Source: Anagrus nilaparvatae
Taxonomy: Eukaryota > Arthropoda > Insecta > Hymenoptera > Mymaridae
DNA: 64,000 nucleotides
Assembly (NCBI GenBank): GCA_022575985.1
Contig: JAKSXM010000269.1
Coordinates: forward strand, 2,294,001 to 2,358,000
Direction: 5' to 3'
Shown here: positions 10,066 through 21,200 of the stretch, piece by piece
Position numbering within the stretch: position 1 is the stretch's first letter
Layout: the number at the start of each line of letters is the position of its first letter
Translations under genes and position numbers: made by a program
Notes under the pieces: generated by a model
Databases searched by the model: none
Told to the model about the DNA's origin: nothing
Seen by the model: the letters and a program-made list of their open reading frames with translations, nothing else

Positions 10066-12930
10066 CCTGTGTAAGGCTTGACATGTCGTTTTTTATTATA
10101 GCCTACTTCCTTAGGTTACGCTAGTGTAAGGCTTGACGTGTCGTTTTTTTATAAATGCCTACTTCCTTAGGTTACGCTAGTGTAAGGCTTGACGTGTTAT
10201 TTTTTTATTATAGCCTATTTTCTTAGGTTACGCTAGTGTAAGGCTTGACGTGTTATTTTTTTATTATAGCCTATTTTCTTAGGTTACGCTAGTGAATGGC
10301 TTGACGTGTCGTTTTTTTGTTATAGCCTATTTTCTTAGGTTAGGCTAGTGTAAGGAATTACGTGTTATTTTTTTATAAATGCCTACTTCCTTAGGTTACG
10401 CTAGTGTAAGGCTTGAGGTGTCGTTAGTTTATTATAGCCTATTTCCTTGGGTTAAGCTAATTTAAGGCTTGACGTGTCCTAATTTTATTATAGTCTTCTT
10501 CCTTAGGTTATGATAGTGTAAGGCTTGATATGTCGTTATTTTATAATAGCCTTTTTCCTTAGGTTAAGCTACTGTAAGGCTTGACGTGTCCTAATTTTAT
10601 TATAGTCTTTTTCCTTTGGTTACGCTAGTGTAAGGCTTGACATGTCGTTATTTTATAATAGCCTTTTTCCTTAGGTTAAGCTACTGTAAGGCTTGACGTG
10701 TCGTTATTTTATTATAGCCTACTTCCTTAGGTTACGCTAGTGTAAGGTTTGACGTGTCGTTTTTTTATTATAGCCTATTTTCTTAGGTTACGCTAGTGTA
10801 AGGCTTGACGTGTCTGTTTTTTTATTATAGCCTATTTACTTAGGTTACGTTAGTGTAAGGCTTGACGTGTCGTTTTTTATTATAGCCTACTTCCTTAGGT
10901 TACGCTAGTGTAAGGCTTGACGTGTTATTTTTTTATAAATGCCTTCTTCCTTAGATTACGCTAATGTAAGGTTTGACGTGTCGTTTTTTTATTATGGCCT
11001 ATTTTCTTAGGTTACGCTAGTGTAAGGCTTGACGTGTTATTTTTTTATTATAGCCTATTTTCTTAGGTTAAGCTACTGTAAGGCTTGACGTGTCCTTTTT
11101 TTATTATAGCCTATTTTCTTAGGTTACGCTAGTATAAGGCTTGACGTGTTATTTTTTTAATATAGCCTATTTTCTTAGGTTACGTTATTGAAAGGCTTGA
11201 CGTGTCGTTTTTTTATTATAGCATATTTTCTTAGCTTACGCTAGCGAAAGGCTTGATATGTCGTTTTTTTAATATAGCCTACTTCCTTAGGTTACGCTAG
11301 TGAAAGGCTTGATATGTCGTTTTTTTAATATAGCCTACTTCCTTAGGTTACGCTACTTTAAGCCTTGACGTGTCCTAATTTTATTATAGTCTACTTCCTT
11401 AGGTTACGCTAGTGTAAGGCTTGACGTGTCTGTTTTTTTATTATAGCCTATTTCCTTAGGTTACGTTAGTGTAAGGCTTGACGTGTCGTTTTTTATTATA
11501 GCCTACTTCCTTAGGTTACGCTAGTGTAAGGCTTGACGTGTTATTTTTTTATAAATGCCTTCTTCCTTAGGTTACGCTAATGTAAGGTTTGACGTTTCGT
11601 TTTTTTATTATAGCCTATTTTCTTAGTTTACGCTAGTGTAAGGCTTGACGTGTTATTTTTTTAATATAGCCTATTTTCTTAGGTTACGCTAGTGAAAGGC
11701 TTGACGTGTCGTTTTTTTATTATAGCCTATTTTCTTAGGTTACGCTAGTGAAAGGCTTGACGTGTCGTTTTTTTATTATAGCATATTTTCTTAGGTTAGG
11801 CTAGTGTAAGGCTTGACGTGTTATTTTCTTATAAATGCCTACTTCCTTAGGTTACGCTAGTGAAAGGCTTGATATGTCGTTTTTTTAATATAGCCTTTTT
11901 CCTTAGGTTAAGCTACTGTAAGGCTTGACGTGTCGTTTTTTTATTATAGCCTGTTTTCTTAGGTTACGCTAGTGTAAGGCTTGACGTGTTATTTTTTTAA
12001 TATAGCCTATTTTCTTAGGTTACGCTAGTTAACGGCTTGACTTGTCGTTTTTTTATTATAGCATATTTTCTTAGGTTACGCTAGTGAAAGGCTTGATATG
12101 TCGTTTTTTTAATATAGCCTACTTCCTTAGGTTACGCTAGTGAAAGGCTTGATATGTCGTTTTTTTAATATAGCCTACTTTCTTAGGTTACGCTAGTGTA
12201 AGGCTTTATATGTCGTTTTTTTAATTTAGCCTACTTCCTTAGGTTACGCTAGTGTAAAGCTTGACATGTCGTTATTTTATGATAGCCTTTTTTCTTAGGT
12301 TAAGCTACTGTAAGGCTTGACATGTCCTAATTTTATTATAGTCTACTTCCTTAGGTTACGCTAGTGTAAGGCTTGACATGTTGTTATTTTATAATAGCCT
12401 TTTTCCTTAGGTTAAGCTACTGTAAGGCTTGACGTGTCCTAATTTTATTATAGTCTACTTCCTTAGGTTACGCTAGTGTAAGGCTTGACATGTTGTTATT
12501 TTATAATAGCCTTTTTCCTTAGGTTAAGCTACTGTAAGGCTTGACGTGTCCTAATTTTATTATAGTCTACTTCCTTAGGTTACGCTAGTGTAAGGCTTGA
12601 CAGTTCGTTATTTTATAATAGCCTTTTTCCTTAGGTTAAGCTACTGTAAGGCTTGACGTGTCCTAATTTTATTATAGTCTACTTCCTTAGATTACGCTAC
12701 TGTAAGGCTTGAAGTGTCGTTTTTTATTATAGCCTACTTCCTTAGGTTACACTAGTGTAAGGCTTGACGTGTTATTTTTTTATAAATGCCTATTTCCTCA
12801 GTTGACGCTAGTGTATGGCTTGACGTATCGTTTTTTGTTATACCCTACTTCCTTAGGTTACGCTATTGTAAAGCTTGACGTGTCGTTTTTTCATTGTAGA
12901 TGAGGTTAGGTTAGTTTAAGGCTTGTTTTG
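10066..12930 (+). repeat. Satellite array, right half (about 49 units)
   Basis: The same satellite in reverse orientation (CCTTAGGTTACGCTAGTGTA, then AGGCTTGACGTGTCG). The switch point is abrupt, around GACACAGCCTTAAAATAACA at about 10,043-10,063. A two-unit alternation (TTTATTATAGTCTACTTCC with TTATAATAGCCTTTTTCC) is seen at about 12,240-12,690. Units decay towards 12,900. Confidence 0.95.
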
Positions 12931-13734
12931 TGACTTTTTTGTTATACATATCTTCGACATACTTTCAAATAGAGCAACTTTTTTTCTGATTTCTGAGCCA
13001 TCAGTTCAAATTTTAAAATTTAATTATCAAGGTTTGGAAAGGGTTAAATTGGCGAACCTGTTAAATGTAATTATTTACATTGTTTTTAAAATTTTCGACC
13101 TAAAAAACCTAATAATATAATTGAATTTAATAATGTCTTTTTTAGATTTATGTATATTTTGGGGTATTTGGGGTGTAAATGGACAAATTCAAACCTTTGA
13201 ACCCGTTGAAAATAATTTAAGACTTAATTAAGATCAGCGCCCACGAAAATCGATTAGACCCTTTGAATATTAAAATCTAAATGATTTTGGAAAAATTTTT
13301 GTCCAAGGGTTGGAATGGGTTAAAAATGGCCAATTTCACCCTTCAGTTTGAGTTTTGACCTTTTTTCACACTATACCCCTGACTATATTATTTTGGAGTA
13401 TTTTATTATAATATAAACTTTTTTTTTATTTATATAAAATACTTGATATAGTATATTAATTTGTATTATATTATATTACTCCAATTATTTATGTTGGTGG
13501 TTATTAATTTCCCTAACACTAATTTCGAGTTTTATAAACCACCTGATAATCATAGAGATGTTTGTAATACACCGAATGTACCTTTTGTGTATTGTAATAC
13601 ACCGAAAATTTTTTTTTGTTATTTGTAAACCACCAAATTTAAGAATGGAGTATTAGAAAGCGCTGAAGTTGCTTTCGGAGTTTTTTAAAGCACCGTCTAG
13701 CCATCTGGTGGTTTGCTAAAGGAAATTTGGTGGG
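12931..13734. other. AT-rich spacer in the right arm with a small palindrome, no gene
   Basis: No credible gene. 13,394-13,487 is a small inverted repeat ending TTTGGAGTATTTTAT / TATTACTCCAAT. GGTGGTTTAT-type phrases recur between 13,495 and 13,735, suggesting another decayed insertion without a counterpart in the left arm. Confidence 0.5.
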
Positions 13735-14240
13735 GTTTTTGGGGTCGAGAAAAACGTTTTTATGAATGAAAATTTTCATTTTTTTGCGTTAAAACGTTTT
13801 TCTCAACCTTGATAATTTGTAGGTAGTATAGAAAGTTCTTCTTCATGCTTTTTGCCCCGTCATATTGGGAAATTGGAAAATCTGTTGGGGCTAAAAAATT
13901 AAAATTTTCATTAATAAAAACTTTTTCCTCGGCTTCGAAAACCCCCAGGTAATGTTGTAAGATTTATTTTCATGTTTTTTGATCCGCCATCTTGGAAATT
14001 GGAAAATATTTTGGCACAAAAAATCAAAATTTCATTCATAAAAACGTTTTTCTCGACCCCGAAAACCTCCAGATAATGTTGTAAGATTTATTTTCATGTT
14101 TTTTGGTCATCCATCTTGGAAAATTAGAAACTATGTTGGGGCTAAATAATTAAAATTTGCATTCATAAAAACGTTTTTCTCGACCCCGAAAACCCCCAGG
14201 TAATGTAGAAAGTTTCTACTTTCATGTTTTTTGGTCCGCA
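13735..14240 (-). repeat. 120-bp repeats, right arm (about four units)
   Basis: Four units carry CCCCGAAAACCCCCAGGTAA, a TCCGCCATCTTGGAAA step (13,983) and AAAACGTTTTTCTCGACC. They mirror 6,060-6,290. Relatives outside the element lie at 55,850-57,790 and 58,905-59,130. Confidence 0.8.
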
Positions 14241-14254
14241 ATGTTGCACATACA

Positions 14255-14390
14255 GCACAAAACGTTTCTAAAACGTTTCTAGAACGTTTCCAAAATGCAA
14301 ATTGAAACGTTTATAGAACGTTTTCAAAACGTTTTAGAAACGTTATTTAGGTCCGCTTTTTTCCTGGAAGCTAAACGTTTTAGAAACGTT
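14255..14390. repeat. AAACGTTT cluster
   Basis: At least eight copies of AACGTTT or its palindromic form AAACGTTT within 135 bp, irregularly spaced at about 10-20 bp. It has no counterpart in the left arm. Confidence 0.7.
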
Positions 14391-14759
14391 TCAGAAAAAA
14401 AAAATTTTTTTGGTCAAAAAAATTAAATTTTTTTTTTGCTAACTGATTATTTATAAAAAAAAAAAAATGAGAAAAAAAATTTTTTCAGGTTTTTCGTTTT
14501 TTATCTGTCATCTTGGAAAATCGGAAAATTTTCATAATTGAAAACGTTTTTCTGAATTTTGAAAACCACCATTAGTAATATAGATATTTCTACATTTTAT
14601 TTTTTTTGTTCCGCCTTATTGGGAAATTTGAAAATATTTTGGGATAAAAAAATGAAAAATTTTATTTATTAAAATGTTTTTTTCAACCTCGAAAATCCCC
14701 AGGCAAGTTCCTCTTTTCATATTTTTTGGAGAATCGGAAAATTGTTTTATATGAAAATT

Positions 14760-15216
14760 TAAAAATTATGCCTCAATCGGAACTTTGATAAAAATTTTTT
14801 TATCGGAAACTCGATCGGAATTGTAATTTTTGATCAGAATTTCGATCGAAATTTTTTGATCGGAAAGTCGATCGGAATTTAGATTTTTGATCGGATTTTC
14901 GATCGGAATTTTTTCATCGGAAAGTCGATCGGAATTATGATTTTTGATCGGATTTTCGATCGAAATTTTTTGATCGGAAAGTCGATCGGAATTTTGATTT
15001 TTGATCGGATTTTCGATCGAAATTTTTTGATCGGAAAGTCGATCGGAATTTTGATTTTTGATCGGAGTTTCGATCGAAATTTTTTGATCGGAAACTCGAT
15101 CGGCGAAAATTTCGATCGGGGTTTCGATCGGAATTCCGATCGAAAGTTCATCGGAAATTCGATCAAATTCCGATCGGAAATCCGATCGGAAAGTCGATCG
15201 ACTATTTCGATACGGG
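14760..15216 (-). repeat. Right terminal repeat: GATCGAAA-rich subrepeats
   Basis: Inverted counterpart of 5,150-5,600 with near-identical subunits, ending CGACTATTTCGATACGGG. Confidence 0.85.
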
Positions 15217-15320
15217 TTTTAGGTCAGCTAGTATATCCCCTTTTGAAAGCCAATCATAAGCTAGTAAAATAACGAGTAAGAGAGACAAAATTAACTAGTT
15301 ATAAACATGATTGGTTATAA

Positions 15321-16156
15321 ATGTTAAAAAGCTAATTTTTACTGGAAAAGATACTTTCATCCAACAGCCCTGCATTCGTTCCAAAGGGAATTCTGGGGCT
15401 AAAACGCAAATTTAAATGTTGGCTCAATCTTATAAAACAGGGTTTTTCGGTAATTTTCGATAAAACGCTGCAACCTCAAAAAAAACTAACTAAAACACTT
15501 CTGGTTGGTTTACTTTTTTTGGTGTAAGTGTCACCTTTCAAATGACGTAAACCGCGTTCTTTTATCATTGACCCTCTCATTACTATAGCCAATAAATCTT
15601 ACGGTAATTTTCTACTAAAAATGATCAATTTTTGAATTTGTTTAAATTGCTGCCAAAATTGTAATTTTCGACAAAATTGAGCTTTATAGGTCTTAAAAAT
15701 TTTCTACAAGCTTAAAATTTCCAAAAATTTTTTACTCACTGCTTCTCAATAAATTATTAACCAGAAATGATAATTTAAAGTCAGAGTCCCAATTTCAGGG
15801 TTTTAAAAAAAAAGTCAATATTTATCATTATCTTTGAAAAACGATATCTTAAAAACTATTTAAGGAAAAGAGACGAGTAAAAAATTTTTGGAAACTTCAA
15901 GCTTGTAGAAAATTTGTAAGGTCTATAAAACTCAGTTTTGTCAAAAATTACAGTATTGGCAACAATTTAAACAAATTTAAAAATAGGGCCTTTCGGGTCA
16001 AAAATTATGTTATTCAAAAGAGAAACTTCAAGTGCTCGGCGGCATGGGTTAAAAAATTCGAAAATCAAAATCCTTGGAGCTGGGGGTTTTTTATGACCAA
16101 AATATTCGAAAAAAATGGGGGGAGTCAAAAAATATTGAAAAAAAAAAGACACACTC
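15321..16156. mobile_element. Palindromic MITE, copy C, left end missing
   Basis: Matches copy A from about 1,765 onward (AAAAGCTAATTTTTACTG) and keeps the right terminus (AGACACACTC followed by TA at 16,157). The first 200 bp of the family are absent, so the palindrome is one-sided. Confidence 0.8.
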
Positions 16157-16259
16157 TAGTATAGAGTTACATTGTTTTGTCCTTAATATTTTTTCCTCAC
16201 CTTTATTGATAAAAAATTCCCTTAACTGCTTAATTATTACTCAAAAATAATAAATTTAT

Positions 16260-16440
16260 GTTATAATACGTTTATAAAATTTCCCCCTTTTTTTGGATAT
16301 CCTCCCCCTTTTTACAAATTTAATTCCCCCTTTCCTCTTTTTTTAAAAAAAGAAGGCTATGATGCCTGAGCAAGTGTATGGCTTGATGTGTCGTTTTTTA
16401 TTATAGTCTACTGCCTTAGGTTACGCTAAAAACCTTACGA
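16260..16440. repeat. Inverted remnant matching 4,377-4,560
   Basis: CCCCCTTTTT-rich sequence followed by GGCTATGATGCCTGAGCAAG and one satellite unit (16,375-16,430). The order and orientation mirror 4,377-4,560 and extend the inverted symmetry outside the 10-kb element. Confidence 0.7.
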
Positions 16441-17285
16441 TAAAAAAATATGATTGTCAGGGAAAAACCACTCTAGAAGAAAAAAAAACTTTTCTTTCTA
16501 GGATGAAATTTAGCCAAGTTATCGTCAATTGAAGATTTTACTCAAATTCGTCTGAAAAAAGATTAAAGCTCTATATTAAAAAAAGCCCACGGCTAGCCTG
16601 AAAGATCAAATTATGCAAAAGTCGGACACTTCGGATTTTATAACGAAAAATGAGTTTTCAACCTATAAGAAGATCGTACTTTTTTGGATTTAAATCTTCT
16701 TACAAGTTATTTGATAAGACTTGTTTCTTATTTTCAGGAATGGTTGCTTTTTTGGTCCCCAGTTAAACCCGTTTTTCTAAATCAGTCATCCTCTTCGAGA
16801 TATTTATCAATTTGTCTCTCATTTAAAATACATGGAAAAACCCATTTAGTAGCGGTTTTTCTTATTTTACTTCACAATTTTAGTTTAACCAAGCAACAAA
16901 CCAACGAGAAAATTTTTTTTAAATATTCATTCAAATGCCTGTTTCATTATAAATAGGATTGGTTATGGCCAATTTACTAATTTTGTCGTAAAGTCACAGG
17001 ATTTATTTTTTACAGTGTAGGTAAAATAGACCATTACGAACATTTTGTTATTTTTAATGAGAAACCATAGTGCCATTTACTTGACAGCGTTTTTTTTTTC
17101 TTGAGATACATTTTGAAAATAAAAATATTAATGGTTAATTAAAATAAAAAAGGAGGGGGTACTTCAGAACTTGAAAATTAAGGTGGGGGGGGTCAAATTT
17201 GTCCTTTTTAATGGGGGGTATCAAATCTCTCCTATTTAAGGGGGCTGGGTCAAATAAGACTTAAGGACTTAAAATAATATCGATT
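16441..17285. other. Intergenic AT-rich DNA with G-run patch, no gene
   Basis: No supported gene. At 17,150-17,285 several G-runs (GGAGGGGGT, GGTGGGGGGGGT, AATGGGGGGTATCAAAT) begin a series of ACTTAGGACTTAAAATAAT-like steps related to 23,270-23,560. Confidence 0.5.
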
Positions 17286-17640
17286 TGGAGACTTGGAATA
17301 ATTCAGGTTTAGAGAATCAAAATAGTTTGGGTTAAGAATCTTAACAGATAGACAGGTGATAATTACAAATTAGAAAATTAGAAAATTGTATTTTAATGTT
17401 GAGAAACATTTGTATTATACCTATTCCTCAGCTGGAAGTAAACATGTTCCATGCATTTAGGTTGTGTTTACACAAACCGGTTATAAGTTATTCTTTCTCG
17501 ATGAGAAGAAAAAATAGTTAATTTGCCAGGAAAATAGATAAATTTTTGATGAAAGTAGTCGATTACAAAATATGGTTAACCACTGATTTTTATTGAAAAG
17601 TTAAAAATTCTTTCATTTTTAATGAAAATTTAATCATTTT
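17286..17640 (+). repeat. Long direct repeat, copy 2
   Basis: Same orientation as 4,018-4,376 and nearly identical over most of its length. It ends AAAATTTAATCAT before unrelated sequence. The two copies bracket 12.9 kb of inverted and satellite DNA. Confidence 0.85.
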
Positions 17641-17879
17641 TCGGCAATGAACTATTTTTTTCCAAAAGTTTTAATACCTTTTAATTTTTCTTTTTATCTA
17701 AAGAAGGTTCATTCGTTAAAAAAAAGGATGAGAGAATGTAATAAAACGTTAATAATATTAAGGTTTAAACATTTAAAGCTAAATTCTACTTATTTTACCT
17801 TTGTCGCTGACTTTATTAATTTTTAATTAATAAAATAAAATTTAATTAATCTGATAAATAATTATTTAAAGGTTATGCT

Positions 17880-18111
17880 ATATCCATTCAATATTTCCTC
17901 CTGACTTACTTGTTTTTTAATACTGAATTCCTTGCAACAAACTTGCCGCAAACTTGCTATCCGCTCAATATTTCCTCCCGACTTACCTTTCTTTTAATAC
18001 TAAATTCCTTGCAACAAACTTGCCGCAAACTTGCTATCCGCTCAATATTTCCTACCGACTCACTGTTTTTTTCATACTAAATTCCTTGCAACAATCTTGC
18101 CGCAAACTTGC
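17880..18111 (+). repeat. Three 77-bp tandem repeats
   Basis: The unit begins TATCCGCTCAATATTTCCTC and ends TTGCCGCAAACTTGC; three copies lie head to tail with few substitutions. It sits about 130 bp past the end of the minus-strand FLYWCH/MULE gene, overlapping its possible 3' region. A 79-residue open frame crossing it is not convincing because the unit length is not a multiple of three. Confidence 0.9.
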
Positions 18112-18120
18112 TACTCATAT

Positions 18121-18126
18121 GTTTAT
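18121..18126 (-). terminator. Possible polyadenylation signal of the minus-strand gene
   Basis: TTTATT on the plus strand gives AATAAA on the minus strand, about 115 bases past the stop codon at 18,241. Position fits, but the AT-rich context makes chance occurrence likely. Confidence 0.4.
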
Positions 18127-18240
18127 TCAATTACTTGCAGCAATATTTGAGAAATATTCGGACGCATCTTTTCTCAAAGTTTCTACAATTTAAAAAAAAC
18201 AAATGCTTCAAAGTTGCTTGCATATTTGTAGCAAGCTGCG

Positions 18241-21200
18241 TTATCGGGGATCAGTAATAGCATCTTTTTTTGGTTTTATAAGTAAAGAAGTTTGTTGTTT
18301 TTCTTTATTAAATAGTAACATTTTGTATTTTTTTAGGACATCTATTTCGTGTTCTTTTACAGAATCATAAATGTAATTTTTAAAATCATGACTAGGTTCT
18401 TCTACGTCACTATCGTCGAATTCCTGTGTAATTTGATCTTTGATAGGTCGAACCAGATCTTCAATTGTAGCTTTACGATCAACTGAAAATTTTACAATAT
18501 TTATTTCATCTCTTATCTTAAACTTATTGGAAAATATTTGCCCTACCTCCTGGCGTATGTGCTAATGTATGAGATAGCATTATGAAATAATAGATTTCTT
18601 TATAAGGGTGCAAAGTAATACTTTACTAATCGATAGAAGAAAGAGGGATACAGAGAGCTAGTGGCCGAATGCAATTACATTTATATTTGCGCACGAACAA
18701 ATGAACTTTTATGGATGGATTTAAGTAATACAAACAATCTAATTTTTTTTTAAATATTACTCTGTTTTTAAAATGATAAAAAATGATTCGTATATATATG
18801 TAAAAGAATAAAAAAAGAATGATAGAAAAAAAAAATTTTTTTTAAATAAATATAAAATTAAAGTATCTGAGTCACAGTTATTGTAAAGACCAATGCGTAA
18901 AAGTCAAGGCAAGCTTTAAATGTTCTCATCAAACAGTGACCAAAGTAAAGTAAAAAGGAATGTATCACTTTGTCTCGTGTATTTGGTTTGCAAAAGCAAG
19001 CTTTGACAAAAGAATTTTAAAAAGTCATTTATAACTGCAGCTAGTGAAAAAAAAGTAAAATAATTTATAATCTGAGTTTACACTACTACCTAATCGAATA
19101 TGCAAAAAATAATTTATTTTTCTTATCCTATAAACTTCTGTAAAAACTTTGAACATGTAACATGTTTATAGGGGGGAGGGAATCAAATGGGACTTGGAAT
19201 AATTTCAATTTTGGGACGTTTGGGGAATGCGTTTAGGGAATAATGGATAATTGCAAATTATAAAAATAGTAAATTGTATTGTGATTCGAGGGTGTATGCT
19301 CAGCTGTAAGTAAACATGTTCCAAGCATTTTGGTTGTGTGTACACAAATCGGTTATAAGTTTTTTAAATAATTTCTATAACTGTAATTTTATACTAGACA
19401 CCGTCAATGCCGGTGAGTAGAGCGCAGTTGACTCTATTAGAAAAATGTATAAGTAATTTTATAAATAGATTTAAATTATCTACGTTTCAGAGGAACTTAG
19501 CCTCCCTTTTTAAGATCTGAAAAATTACAAATATTTTTTAAAACCAAAATTTTTTTACATTTTAATTATCATTACTGTAATAAAGACTTTTTTGAAAAAA
19601 TAAGAGAAATGAAATTAAAAATTTTAATTTTTGTATAAGACATTTTTATAATACAATATTCAAAAATAAGTCAATAATCTCAAATAATCATTTAAAAATT
19701 GTATACTTTTTCGAGTTTTGTAATTAACAAGGGAAGTTGAATATATTTTGAACACCAAATGACACAAAATGGTTACAGATCAGTTTATAATGTTGAGAAA
19801 AACATTTCAACTAATCTTCGTTTATGGCTTGGAGCCCTTTTGGCCTAGAAACGCAGGAAATAATATTATTAACGATTTTTTTGTAATTTTTAATATAACT
19901 AGCACCTTGCAAGTTAACGAAAACGCTGAAGGTTACTCTCATTTTTTTAGTGTAATCATCACATCAGGATCCTCATAAAAAGCAATTTTTCAGCATTAAT
20001 ACTATTACTGTTATAATCAATAAGCTGCATGCCGATTGTCCTATTGCTGCGAAATTGAAATTTAAAAGCTCGAAAATGCTTAATCTTTGCTTATTTGGTT
20101 TTCTTAAAATTCTTAAACTTTGCTTATTTGGTTTCCTTGAATTGATTTTGTGATATCGTTTTACAAAGACAAAGATCAAAACAGCCTCTTTTTAAGAAAC
20201 CTTCAATTGAGAATTTAAATTTTAATCATTATGTCCCCAGAAACAAAATAATTGACAAGGGACGAGTAAAAAATTTTTGAAAACTTGGAGCTTATACAAA
20301 ATTTTGAAGACTTAAAAAAATTTTTTTTTATTCAAAGATTATATTTATAGAAGCTATCGGAATTACTTAGCATGTGCAAGAATTACACTTATTTATTTAA
20401 CATGATATACCATCATGTCTTAACTTTGTAATGATAAACCATCATGAATTTAAATTTTTTCGAAAACTCGCGGGTTTTCTGTTTAATGATTGGTCATTTT
20501 TTGACAAAAAATGGGTTTTTGGTTTATTAATTATAAGAGTACGAGGATCACTGATAAAAAATACATTTTAGGGGGGGGGCTTGAAATTTGATAATTACAC
20601 TAAAAAACGAGACCAACGAGAAGTCTTTTTGCTTAACTTGCTTTTATTGCTTAATTTGATTGAGACTTGCCTTTCTAGGCCCAAAAAAGGCCTATTGACT
20701 TTAATAAAGGGTGATCAGCATGTTACTTAAACATAATAAATTGATCCATAACTATTAGAGGATTCGAAATGATATCAATATTTTGAGTAGTTATCGATAT
20801 CGTATCAATATTTTTCTTTGTTCATCGTATCGAATCGAGAAAAAACTTTTAAAAAATAAATTATCAAAAATTTTTCACAAATTCTAAGTCTCCAAAAATT
20901 CTTTACTTAATCCTTTTCGAAATTGATGAAATTTTATCACTTGGTAAAAAATTAATAAAGGTAAATAAATAATTATAGAAATATCTTATATATTTCTAAT
21001 TAGAAATATATAAGATCAAAATTTTACTTGGATAGATCAATTTATTTATTTACCTTTATTAATCTTTTTCGATTATTTATTTTCCAGATAGGTATTTCAA
21101 TTAAAAGTCAGAGTCTCCACGGAATCAGAGTCTTTACGGTTTTAAAAAAATTTATTTTTATTTTTTCATTTGTTATATATGATGAGATGGCGCTAAAGTT

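Larger units (their letters stand above)
5150..15216. mobile_element. 10.07-kb Foldback-like palindromic element carrying satellite arrays
   Basis: The termini CCCGTATCGAAATAGTCGAT (5,150) and the exact reverse complement ending at 15,216 match for at least 25 bp, and the inverted match continues with few differences for about 750 bp (to about 5,905 and from about 14,480). Inward of these lie 120-bp repeats on both sides, then satellite DNA whose orientation flips at about 10,065, close to the midpoint (10,183). Drosophila Foldback elements are known to have long inverted arms made of internal tandem repeats; the likeness is in architecture only. No transposase frame and no clear target duplication are visible (flanks GTGTT and TTTTA). 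The frames of 95-164 residues at both ends are translations of the GATCGA repeat. Confidence 0.75.

Noticed and set aside
7350..12930. TTAGGTTA inside every satellite unit, recalling the arthropod telomere repeat TTAGG
   Set aside because: Only one and a half motifs per 57-60-bp unit, not head-to-tail TTAGG, and both orientations are present; no sign of a telomere.
7350..12930. CRISPR-like array
   Set aside because: Spacers between conserved parts are themselves conserved; the genome is eukaryotic with spliceosomal introns.
5150..15216. Polinton/Maverick-type large DNA transposon
   Set aside because: Size and inverted ends would fit, but there is no polymerase, integrase or capsid frame; the interior is satellite DNA.
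19769..20179. Two short frames inside intron 6 of the minus-strand gene
   Set aside because: They overlap decayed copies of the palindromic MITE interior.
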